From the NCBI GenBank assembly GCA_023424995.1, contig JAFADH010000347.1:1-10659 (forward strand): DNA of 10,659 bases. Reading direction: 5' to 3'. The position numbers and the translations under genes are program-made. The notes beneath the pieces were generated by a model. That model did no database searches. It worked only from the letters and a program-made list of their open reading frames with translations, and had not been told where the DNA came from. Positions 1 to 6,701 of this stretch are shown here, one piece after another. Every line of letters begins with the position of its first letter. The stretch's first letter is position 1. The stretch comes from Bacillota bacterium. Lineage in GTDB: Bacteria > Bacillota > Clostridia > Lachnospirales > Lachnospiraceae.

Positions 1-481
1 TCAGCAAGGAATTCATCATTCCGTACTGGTCGTCGGAAAAGATGAACTGCCATATGAGGAACAGATTGCCGGATAAGGAAGGCGCATAGAAAACCAGCGT
101 CAGTGCGGTCCGCAAAAAGCGCGGCATATCATTGATAAACCAAGCCAGCAGAAAACAGAGGATATAACTGATGGGCCCGGTTATAAATGCAAATATGATT
201 GTATTCTTAATGGCCAGCAAAAAGATATCGTCATTTAAAAAGATGGATATATAATTGGACAGGCCTATGAATTTCGGAACATTTAACATATTAAAATAGG
301 TAAAGCCCAAGACCAGGGATGCAATTACCGGTATGATCGTAAATAGCGTAAACAATATAAAATAAGGCGCCAGCAGCAGATAACTGCTCTTATTCATACG
401 GATTCTCTGCTTTAAGCTCAGATTGCTTTTTACCTTCCCGGGAAAGAACAACCGATATGTCCAGATTAATTTTTCTCTCAA
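1..481 (-). CDS. Sugar ABC transporter permease, MalF/UgpA type (partial, C-terminus beyond window)
   Basis: This is the inner-membrane permease of a binding-protein-dependent carbohydrate importer. Only the first 160 codons are in the window. I read the start as TTG at 481: a GGGAGGGG ribosome binding site lies 7 nt upstream, and the TTG overlaps the TGA stop of the solute-binding gene, which suggests translational coupling. The protein has a basic cytoplasmic N-terminus (about residues 1-32), a first membrane segment at about 34-60, the family signature FIGLSNY at 71-77, and further hydrophobic segments at about 88-116 and 123-148. The EAA loop that contacts the ATPase lies in the missing part. 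It is cotranscribed with the preceding binding protein. A second permease (MalG type) would be expected next, beyond the window. The ATPase is often encoded elsewhere in clostridia. The family is secure; the substrate is not determined. Confidence 0.9.
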   Translation of the reverse strand, partial: MREKLIWTYRLFFPGKVKSNLSLKQRIRMNKSSYLLLAPYFILFTLFTIIPVIASLVLGFTYFNMLNVPKFIGLSNYISIFLNDDIFLLAIKNTIIFAFITGPISYILCFLLAWFINDMPRFLRTALTLVFYAPSLSGNLFLIWQFIFSDDQYGMMNSLL

Positions 482-3420
482 TTTGTTACCCCTCCCGCTG
501 CCTTAAGACCAAATTCTTCACGTTTTCGCGTGATCTCATGATTAATCAGCTTGTTCTGATATACCATGGCTTCCCTTGCTGAGTCACCGTTATATACAAC
601 ACTCCGGAATGCATTCAGTATGGCCCTGGTGGTGTAATAGCTTCCGGGCACCTGCGGAATGCCCTTGATCTGTGACAGCATCTCCGACAGATTCGCATAT
701 TGCCTGTCGGACCAGGGCAGCATCTCCAGTGTTTTTATATTAGCCGGTGTATATCTTGCTGCTCCTCCCAGCAGCCCTTCCAGTTGTATCCCGTACCGGG
801 CCTTTACCTCATCCCTGGACCACCATTCTATGAATTCCCAGGCAGCTTCTTTATCCTTAGCTGCATCCAGCATGATGGTACCTGATATGATGGAGCTGGA
901 AGAGCGGTCGACGGTGCCGTCCTCCCTAACCGTGCCGGGGATAGCTACCATATCCCATAGCCCAGTGATCTCCGGAGCTGCCACCACCAGCTGGTTATAC
1001 ATATTGTAGGGTTGTATTGACATTACCACTTCACCGGAACGGAATCTGGAATAGAAGTCCGTCTGTACGGGAAAGCCGTAATCCGTATATAAATCGGTAA
1101 ATGTCTTCATTGCTTCAATGGCTGCTTTATTGTCCAGATATGCTGCCGTGGCATCCTCGGAATAAAAATTTCCTCCGCCCTGGAACAGGACAGTGGCAAA
1201 GATATCCTGTGTCGTGACCATAAGATTATTTCTCTGGATAATCGGCAGGATATTATAGAACTCATCCCAGGTGTCCGGCGCCTTGATATTCAGCTTTTCA
1301 AAGACATCACTGCGATAGAACAGCATATTGAAAACCTGTGTGTCCGGGACCGCATATATCCCGCCCTCATACTTAAATGGTACGATTGCTGCGCCGTAAA
1401 ACCTGGAGGCTACCTCCTCCCAGCCTTCAAAGGCGGATAAATCCTGCAGGGCTCCTCTGATCGCAAAATTCACCGGCTGGTCCTCCGCCGTAAATAAGGC
1501 AACGTCCGGCCCCCTGCCTGCCAGAGTCGCTTCAATCAAAGATCCCTGCACCAATTCCAGATCCACCGTAATACCGGTCTCGGGGGTAAACATCTCATCA
1601 ATAAGATCTCTTAATACCTGTGCCTGATCCCGCCCGGCACTGGTGGCATTCGTGCTTGCCGCATTAGGGTTGGCATTGGGCGGTGAAGTGTTCAGCCAGA
1701 CCTTGACGGACCTGCTTTCTTCCGAGCTCTCCGATATGCCCACCTTGGCATTCCGGTCGTTAAAGGATGCAAGGAATCTCTTTACGGAATACAGGCAGCT
1801 GCTCAGCAGACCGACATTTGCCCCGGGTGTATCCACCTCCGGTGATTTTACATAGATATAATCCAGCTGTAATTTTTGTTCCTGCCTGTCTACCAGCCAG
1901 GTTCCCAGGGCGCTGATATTATTCTTCAGTGCACCAAGCCTGCCTGATATCTCCTCCGGTTCCTTTAAAAACGAATCCAGCTGCACCCTCATACGGTCGA
2001 TGGCTGCCGTTGCACTGCCTCTGCCTCCTGTGATCGCCATGATCGCTTCCAGCTCCTGTGCCAATCTGTCACGGTACCCGGCAATGTCTTCCACAAGTCC
2101 GGGGATCTTTTCCGTTAAGAGATAATCCGTATACTTATCCGGTGTGGCACTGGTTATCATTACGATCTGAAGATAAAGATTATTTAAATCATATACGCAT
2201 TCATTCATCCGGCGCAGGGTATCAGCAAAATCACCCATGGTAACTTCCATCTTTATCTCATGGGTTCCTTCTGTCAGGAACAGCTTATATTCATTCCCTT
2301 CCCCATCAGTTAGAGTCATAGTCTGCCAGATGTCATCATAATTGAACCGGACTGCCTGAAGACCGTCGAATAAGACCTGACCGTCAATTAAAAGCCTGCG
2401 GCTGGTGAAAAGTCCGTCCAGATAATTCTGCCGGTACTTAAAGCCGATATTATAATATCCGTCCTCGGGTACTTCCAGATTCCAGGACATCCATTGTCCG
2501 GTCTGCTTCCACATATCGCCTCCGGCAGTATTGATACGGATTTTACTGGGATTGTTTAAATTATTCTCTGCATCCTCCGTTCCGGAATTGTTACGGTCAT
2601 AGGTGGGATACAGCATAGGTCCGGTTTTATATACTGCCTTTTCTGCCTGGATCTTAATATAATGACCGGCGGTATCAATACCTGGATTGGCCTTCAGATA
2701 TTCATCATAGGTCATCAGCTGCTCCACGGGAGAAAGCCGGATTCCCTTTATCTTCATCTCTACCCCGTTGGAGGCGATACGGATTCTGTTGCTTCCTTTA
2801 TTAAGACGGAATCGGTAAACCCCTTCATAATACCCTGTTGTATTGGCCAGAGTATGCTCCTGCCAGTCGGGCACCATAACCTGCTTGGGAGCAATCTCAT
2901 TACCATTTGCATCTTTTCTGATTGCCGTGGCATTCTCATATATTCTTGGCAGGATAATCTCCATGGCTTCCGAGAAGGGATATCCGCCGTTGACCATCAG
3001 ATTAACCGATATATCCCTGGTGGAATTATCCGTCTGGGCGTATTCCAATGTAACCTGGTACATGCCCTCTTTCACAACATCAGCAGAATATTCCACCCAT
3101 GCCTCTTCACCCTTTGCCAGCAAGTAATAAGGCTCCTGGTTCTCTTCCTTATATATCGCATCGCTTCCTGACCTGAGAACTCTGCCGGAATAAGCAGCCA
3201 GGCTTCCTTCTCCATCCTCCGAAGCTTCATATTGCAAGAGATATTCGCCGTAGTTTACGTTTGTATCCGCTTCTTCAGCAGAAGATTCCTTTAAGATATT
3301 ATCCGCATACGGTTCTTCTTCATTTACTTCCCCATATGCTGCCTCTGCTCCGTTCCATAAGGAAAAAACACATGCCAGACACAGCAGGACAGCTAATATC
3401 TTATTTCCTGTTCCAGACAT
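478..3420 (-). CDS. Very large extracellular solute-binding protein (family 1) with N-terminal carbohydrate-binding-like domains
   Basis: This is the secreted ligand receptor of the sugar ABC transporter whose permease follows. The start ATG at 3420 has GGGAGGTG 7 nt upstream. Residues 1-28 form a signal peptide (basic start, hydrophobic core, AEA-type cleavage near 25-28). No convincing lipobox is visible, so the anchor is unclear. At about 58-235 and 255-425 are two beta-rich segments resembling CBM6/35 or galactose-binding-like folds, with repeated aromatic and 'EGxYxVxL / DGYYNIGFKY' patterns. About 430-520 is helical, followed by a low-complexity Asn/Ser/Ala linker near 575-600. The binding-protein domain proper occupies about 570-980 (GRGPDVALF, YAVPDTQ, APDTWDEF, WEFIEWWS). 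Typical family members are about 420-550 aa, so this one is roughly twice the usual size. I infer a plant or host glycan oligosaccharide ligand. Domain boundaries are by eye. Confidence 0.9.
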   Translation of the reverse strand: MSGTGNKILAVLLCLACVFSLWNGAEAAYGEVNEEEPYADNILKESSAEEADTNVNYGEYLLQYEASEDGEGSLAAYSGRVLRSGSDAIYKEENQEPYYLLAKGEEAWVEYSADVVKEGMYQVTLEYAQTDNSTRDISVNLMVNGGYPFSEAMEIILPRIYENATAIRKDANGNEIAPKQVMVPDWQEHTLANTTGYYEGVYRFRLNKGSNRIRIASNGVEMKIKGIRLSPVEQLMTYDEYLKANPGIDTAGHYIKIQAEKAVYKTGPMLYPTYDRNNSGTEDAENNLNNPSKIRINTAGGDMWKQTGQWMSWNLEVPEDGYYNIGFKYRQNYLDGLFTSRRLLIDGQVLFDGLQAVRFNYDDIWQTMTLTDGEGNEYKLFLTEGTHEIKMEVTMGDFADTLRRMNECVYDLNNLYLQIVMITSATPDKYTDYLLTEKIPGLVEDIAGYRDRLAQELEAIMAITGGRGSATAAIDRMRVQLDSFLKEPEEISGRLGALKNNISALGTWLVDRQEQKLQLDYIYVKSPEVDTPGANVGLLSSCLYSVKRFLASFNDRNAKVGISESSEESRSVKVWLNTSPPNANPNAASTNATSAGRDQAQVLRDLIDEMFTPETGITVDLELVQGSLIEATLAGRGPDVALFTAEDQPVNFAIRGALQDLSAFEGWEEVASRFYGAAIVPFKYEGGIYAVPDTQVFNMLFYRSDVFEKLNIKAPDTWDEFYNILPIIQRNNLMVTTQDIFATVLFQGGGNFYSEDATAAYLDNKAAIEAMKTFTDLYTDYGFPVQTDFYSRFRSGEVVMSIQPYNMYNQLVVAAPEITGLWDMVAIPGTVREDGTVDRSSSSIISGTIMLDAAKDKEAAWEFIEWWSRDEVKARYGIQLEGLLGGAARYTPANIKTLEMLPWSDRQYANLSEMLSQIKGIPQVPGSYYTTRAILNAFRSVVYNGDSAREAMVYQNKLINHEITRKREEFGLKAAGGVTN

Positions 3421-3486
3421 TTAAAAACACCTCCCGGTTATTCACTCGTAACACATTAGCAGTAAACCTCTGCTGTTGATACACGA

Positions 3487-3516
3487 ATTATAGGGTCGGT
3501 GCATATGCATCCACAA
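3487..3516 (-). promoter_or_regulatory. Candidate promoter for the sugar ABC transporter operon
   Basis: Reading the minus strand, a perfect -10 box TATAAT (3492-3487) lies 18 bp after a weak -35 TTGTGG (3516-3511). It is about 67 bp upstream of the solute-binding protein start. The spacer holds a perfect 10-bp palindrome, TGCATATGCA (3500-3509), which could be a repressor site. A small hairpin (AGCAG/CTGCT, 3458-3474) would fall in the 5' leader. The -10 match is good and the -35 is poor, so an activator may be needed. Confidence 0.5.
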
Positions 3517-3608
3517 TATCAATTGTTAACAGAATGAGAAATATCGGAATTCTTGATTAATTGATGATTTACTAATAAAATGAATTCGTATATTTTTAAT
3601 TATTGATC

Positions 3609-3631
3609 ATTGACAGTTCTTCACTGTCAAT
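3609..3631. promoter_or_regulatory. Perfect 9-bp inverted repeat, possible operator
   Basis: ATTGACAGT and ACTGTCAAT are perfect inverted arms separated by 5 bp (TCTTC). Neither side is followed by a T-run, so it is not an intrinsic terminator. It lies in the AT-rich stretch about 95 bp upstream of the candidate -35 of the transporter promoter. Both arms contain TTGACA, a consensus -35 hexamer, but I see no matching -10 at normal spacing on either strand. A dimeric regulator site is the simplest reading. The rest of 3421-3730 contains no gene that I can see. Confidence 0.4.
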
Positions 3632-3727
3632 AACCTCATGTTATGGACAATAGGTAAATTAATTGAATTGATCTAATCGATAAAATTGATTATTTCTAAA
3701 ATAACGAAAAAAACTGATGTTACACAA

Positions 3728-3763
3728 TAAAAGAGTGCCTCAGAACAATACTCTGAGACACTC
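3728..3763 (-). terminator. Rho-independent terminator closing the hydrogenase/TnpB-like operon and its guide-like RNA
   Basis: On the minus strand the arms GAGTGTCTCAGA (3763-3752) and TCTGAGGCACTC (3744-3733) form a 12-bp stem with one G-U pair and a 7-nt loop, followed at once by TTTTATT. The T-run is present only in the minus-strand direction. It lies 100 nt after the stop codon of the TnpB-like gene and is the only clear intrinsic terminator in the window. It therefore probably ends both the long operon and the structured RNA just before it. Confidence 0.88.
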
Positions 3764-3862
3764 CATATTAAGATAGCTGCACTTTCCGTTTATTGTAACG
3801 GCTTACTCGGTAAGATCATTTCCGGCGGAAATTGTGTGGCAGCAAGGACACCTTATTAATTT
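3733..3862 (-). ncRNA. Structured RNA immediately 3' of the dead TnpB-like gene, candidate guide RNA (omega-RNA-like)
   Basis: After the TAA stop the minus strand folds as a contiguous series. A 4-bp hairpin AAGG/CCTT (3854-3844) comes first. A 7-bp closing stem GCTGC(c)AC/GTGCAGC (3843-3836 with 3782-3776) then encloses three hairpins: ATTTCC/GGAAAT (3832-3818), CTTAC/GTAAG (3814-3802) and CCGTT/AACGG (3801-3786). Junction linkers are only 0-3 nt. After the closing stem a 12-nt unpaired linker, TATCTTAATATG (3775-3764), leads into the terminator. TnpB and TldR proteins use an RNA that starts near or inside the 3' end of the gene and carries its guide at the 3' end, so the linker, perhaps plus the first terminator bases, is the natural guide candidate. 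The fold is read directly from the sequence; the guide role is inference. The scaffold may extend upstream into the coding region. Confidence 0.6.
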
Positions 3863-5503
3863 TTATTTCCTTAAGGATATAAATTCGATATGGTCATATA
3901 ATGCACCGGATCTTCCGATCTTTTTCAATATGCTTAATTTAGTTCCGGCGCTTTTATTGTTTTCCCTGTAGTTTTCTTTGCAGTTATCTGTAATCTGCTT
4001 CTCTATGCGGTATATCTCCTCCCTTAACAGAAGCAGTTGGTTTTCCCCATGAGGGATACGGCATCTAAGGCCTAACAGCCTGTTAACGAATATACTGCTG
4101 TCCTGTTCCCGAATTACATGTATCTTTATCTTATCCTTCCGGTACTTCAACAGCTTTCTTGCAAGATTCAGGCTTCCGACCTGCTCCGTATCATATGCGG
4201 CACCACACCTGGTACAGATAAAGATGCCATCCTTAAAATGATTCTTTCTGGTATAATTACTGCATTCCGGACACCGGTAATATATATCAACGGAGCTTAC
4301 TTTTATGGGTGCGGGAAGACCCGTATCCTTTAATTTATAATCCAGAAGCTTTATCAATTCCATATAAGCCCTGCAAGGATATAACGGCTGACTCAGATGA
4401 TCGCTTTTGTCAGCTAGATTCTGCACAATTACCTGTGCTTTATATAAAAACGCAATACGGAGGATTTCCTTCGAAGCTTTGTGAAGCTCCGTCAATGGGA
4501 TACTTTCCTTCGGGTTCCTGTGATTCTCCTCCGGGGATGGGCTTCGCCGGTTTCTGCCGCTGCTTACGGCCCGGGGTAACCGGTTCTCCCCTTTACGGAT
4601 ATTTATGGCTCCGGCAGCAATGATATTGCCCTGCATACCGGTGACTGTATAATTTAATTCACTCTTTCTTCCCCTGGCAATTCCAAGGTAAGTATCGGGA
4701 AGAACTGCTTCAGGCTCACCCGTATCTATGCTGACAGCCAGGTAGTAACCGGTATCCTTCTTATACAGCTTCGCTGTCCGAAGGATGGACGGATCGGACA
4801 AGGCTGTCTTAAGATACTTCTCCTGATATTTTCCGAAGGAGAGCGGAACCAGGATAAAGGTTTCTATTTTCAGGTCGGCAGCCAATGGCTCAAACCCCTG
4901 ATGCAGGTATCGCAGCGGTTTTGTTCCGGGAGCATGGGCATCTGCGGGTCTGGCATTCCTTCGGTTCATCAGATACAGCTTTGCATAATATCTGTCTTTA
5001 GATTTGTCATGTAACAGACAATAGCTTCTTTTCGTATCATATCTGCAGAAATATATGGGACGCAATTTTATGTTCTTATCTCCCATACCCTGCTTTCTTA
5101 TATTCTTATCATTTGCATCCTTTTCTGTCCCGCATCTCTCATCTATAGCAATAAGATCATAATCCGTTCTCTCCGCAAAGCTTGTTTTTATATTACGGTC
5201 CTTGAGGGTAAGGTAGCTTACCAGATTCATTCCAAGCTCTAATTTAAGAGCATCCTTAAAAGGCTGCACCTGGAAGGTATTAAGCCTGGCACCTGTCTCA
5301 CTATCCACCCATTTTGACAGGCTATCGGCACTGTAATTACCTTGTGGGCTCTTATATTCCGATCGTATGGCATCAAGCTCATGATAAGCCTTCTCCAGCA
5401 GAAACTCATATGCCCTGTTATAATTCATCACAGCATCATCCATAATTCTTTGCTTGGCCTTACTGGGACGATATAATTTTAAAAGGATAGTACGCATACC
5501 CAT
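3863..5503 (-). CDS. RuvC-dead TnpB/Cas12f-family protein, candidate RNA-guided repressor (TldR-like)
   Basis: This is a homologue of the RNA-guided TnpB/Cas12f nucleases. Evidence is the N-terminal RLYPT-like segment (LLKLYRPSKAKQ, residues 7-18), a RuvC-I-like GIARG (274-278), the HKASKEI helix (341-347), a RuvC-II-like VIVQNL (358-363), LLDYKL (387-392), a zinc ribbon with C411, C414, C430 and C433, and a RuvC-III-like segment (438-450). The active acids are replaced: Asp to Ala276, Glu to Gln361, and Asp to Glu440 (sixth residue after the CG). DNA cutting is therefore very unlikely while fold and RNA binding may persist, as in TldR repressors. At 546 aa it is longer than typical TnpB (about 400), with a charged C-terminal extension after about 455. 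The start ATG has AGGTG 7 nt upstream. It lies 25 bp after the phosphatase gene, with the structured RNA and terminator directly downstream. A dead Cas12f is the alternative, but no CRISPR array is present. Confidence 0.85.
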   Translation of the reverse strand: MGMRTILLKLYRPSKAKQRIMDDAVMNYNRAYEFLLEKAYHELDAIRSEYKSPQGNYSADSLSKWVDSETGARLNTFQVQPFKDALKLELGMNLVSYLTLKDRNIKTSFAERTDYDLIAIDERCGTEKDANDKNIRKQGMGDKNIKLRPIYFCRYDTKRSYCLLHDKSKDRYYAKLYLMNRRNARPADAHAPGTKPLRYLHQGFEPLAADLKIETFILVPLSFGKYQEKYLKTALSDPSILRTAKLYKKDTGYYLAVSIDTGEPEAVLPDTYLGIARGRKSELNYTVTGMQGNIIAAGAINIRKGENRLPRAVSSGRNRRSPSPEENHRNPKESIPLTELHKASKEILRIAFLYKAQVIVQNLADKSDHLSQPLYPCRAYMELIKLLDYKLKDTGLPAPIKVSSVDIYYRCPECSNYTRKNHFKDGIFICTRCGAAYDTEQVGSLNLARKLLKYRKDKIKIHVIREQDSSIFVNRLLGLRCRIPHGENQLLLLREEIYRIEKQITDNCKENYRENNKSAGTKLSILKKIGRSGALYDHIEFISLRK

Positions 5504-5528
5504 AATTTTTCACCTGCATTCCCTGCCG

Positions 5529-6701
5529 TCAATCATATTCGATTTGAACCTGCTTTCCGGTACTCCGGATGCATTCCGCTATCTCTTCCACAAGCTTCAG
5601 CTTCAGGCTCAGGTTTAACGGAAATCCCGGATTCTGATGTGCCGGATTCATGGCACGGCCGACGATGAAATTAATCGAAGTACTCCCCTCCAGCAGTATC
5701 TTAGCCAGCTTTGAAGCACCGTCCTTTTTATTAAGACTGATATAATCCTGCATGGTACTGTCGGGGGATAAGCAGAGCCTGACCAGACTCAAAGTCTTCT
5801 GCAGGGTCAGCACACCTTCCGTGGTCAGGTCAATTCCTTCGATTTCCGCTATGGGCGGTATTCCCGGATTCCAGTACTCAAAGCTTGTCTTCAGCTCCCT
5901 GTCTGCTTCCCTTGCCACGATCTGTGAAGTAGTTCCTCCGCAGATTACCTTCTTGCCCTCCAGCTGAAGAAAACGGTGCACTACCGACTTATCCAGCGCC
6001 GCATCCACCGGCGGACCCACCATGATATTGACATTGACCTGCCTCTGCACCCTGACCGCTACTACCGTCGTATCATCTCCCGGTCTGTGGGCATACAGAT
6101 TATCGCAGGCTGACAGCAGCAGCTTTGATATACTTTTGGAGGACATGTCGTTTTGATAGGTCCGTTCAATATATTCATTCACATTCTCCCACTGCCATCC
6201 GAGATTTAAGCTCTGCCCGATACCGGCATGAATGGCTCCGTCACTCACCAGGACAAACAGATCGTCGTGATTTACTTCAAAACGGGCTTCCCGGATCAGT
6301 TTTCCTCCGATATTTCTGCTGGCCGTTTCAATGGGAAGGGATTTCCCTTTTCTTATCCGGAAGGCGGCGGGGTTATCAAATTCCACCAGATATCCCTCTC
6401 CTGTATGGAATATCTGCAATATGGTGAAGGTGGAATACGCAATCTGCCTCTCCCGGCAGACCGGAAGGGTATTTGCAATGGTCTCCACCGCTTCATCGAT
6501 TCCTAATCCATTGGCCAGTATGGTGCCGATGATCTTTGTGGTCAGTGTCGCAAGAATGTTGGCCTTCACACCGCTTCCAAGGCCGTCGGACAATACAATG
6601 ATGACCGAATCCTCCTCCCGCAGTATCTCCACCTTGTCCCCGCACAGCTCTTCATTATTCTTATTGATGCTCTCATAACCGGTATCTATATATAGCTTCA
6701 T
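5529..6701 (-). CDS. SpoIIE-family PP2C serine/threonine phosphatase linked to the sensory hydrogenase
   Basis: This is a probable Mn/Mg-dependent phosphoprotein phosphatase. Metal-site motifs of the SpoIIE/PP2C fold are visible: GDK with D22, LSDGLGSG (37-44) with D39, SDGAI (153-157) with D154, and GDDTTV (208-213) with D209/D210. The catalytic domain covers about 1-218. Residues about 222-390 form a second region (VGPPVD, CGGTTSQIVAR, SLNLSLKLKLVEEIAECI) whose function I do not recognise. The ATG overlaps the stop of the PAS hydrogenase gene as ATGA, which implies coupled translation. No strong Shine-Dalgarno sequence sits at normal spacing, in line with coupling. Phosphatases beside PAS-bearing [FeFe] hydrogenases are a known arrangement (phosphatase-linked group C). 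The substrate is unknown; no anti-sigma or STAS partner is in the window. Confidence 0.9.
   Translation of the reverse strand: MKLYIDTGYESINKNNEELCGDKVEILREEDSVIIVLSDGLGSGVKANILATLTTKIIGTILANGLGIDEAVETIANTLPVCRERQIAYSTFTILQIFHTGEGYLVEFDNPAAFRIRKGKSLPIETASRNIGGKLIREARFEVNHDDLFVLVSDGAIHAGIGQSLNLGWQWENVNEYIERTYQNDMSSKSISKLLLSACDNLYAHRPGDDTTVVAVRVQRQVNVNIMVGPPVDAALDKSVVHRFLQLEGKKVICGGTTSQIVAREADRELKTSFEYWNPGIPPIAEIEGIDLTTEGVLTLQKTLSLVRLCLSPDSTMQDYISLNKKDGASKLAKILLEGSTSINFIVGRAMNPAHQNPGFPLNLSLKLKLVEEIAECIRSTGKQVQIEYD

Noticed and set aside
2662..3171. Long plus-strand open frames (also at 6812-7303, 9853-10266 and elsewhere)
   Set aside because: They lie antisense inside well-supported minus-strand genes, show no recognisable protein features, and lack convincing start signals.
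3776..3843. Cloverleaf-like fold resembling a tRNA
   Set aside because: The closing stem has 7 bp and there are three arms, but the loops are 3, 3 and 6 nt. There is no TTCRA T-loop, no 7-nt anticodon loop and no CCA or discriminator context. It is a four-way junction but not a tRNA.
3728..3843. Riboswitch (aptamer plus terminator) controlling the ABC transporter
   Set aside because: The terminator follows the fold closely, as in a riboswitch. However, no alternative anti-terminator pairing is evident, about 310 bp separate it from the transporter start, and that gene has its own promoter candidate. I keep it only as an alternative to the guide RNA reading.
3421..3862. CRISPR array serving a Cas12f-like effector
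   Set aside because: No direct repeats with regular spacing occur here or elsewhere in the window, and no cas1/cas2 genes are present.
3421..5528. Active IS200/IS605-type transposon
   Set aside because: The only transposon-like gene is catalytically dead. No Y1 transposase (TnpA) is adjacent and no element ends are recognisable. The gene is embedded in an operon.
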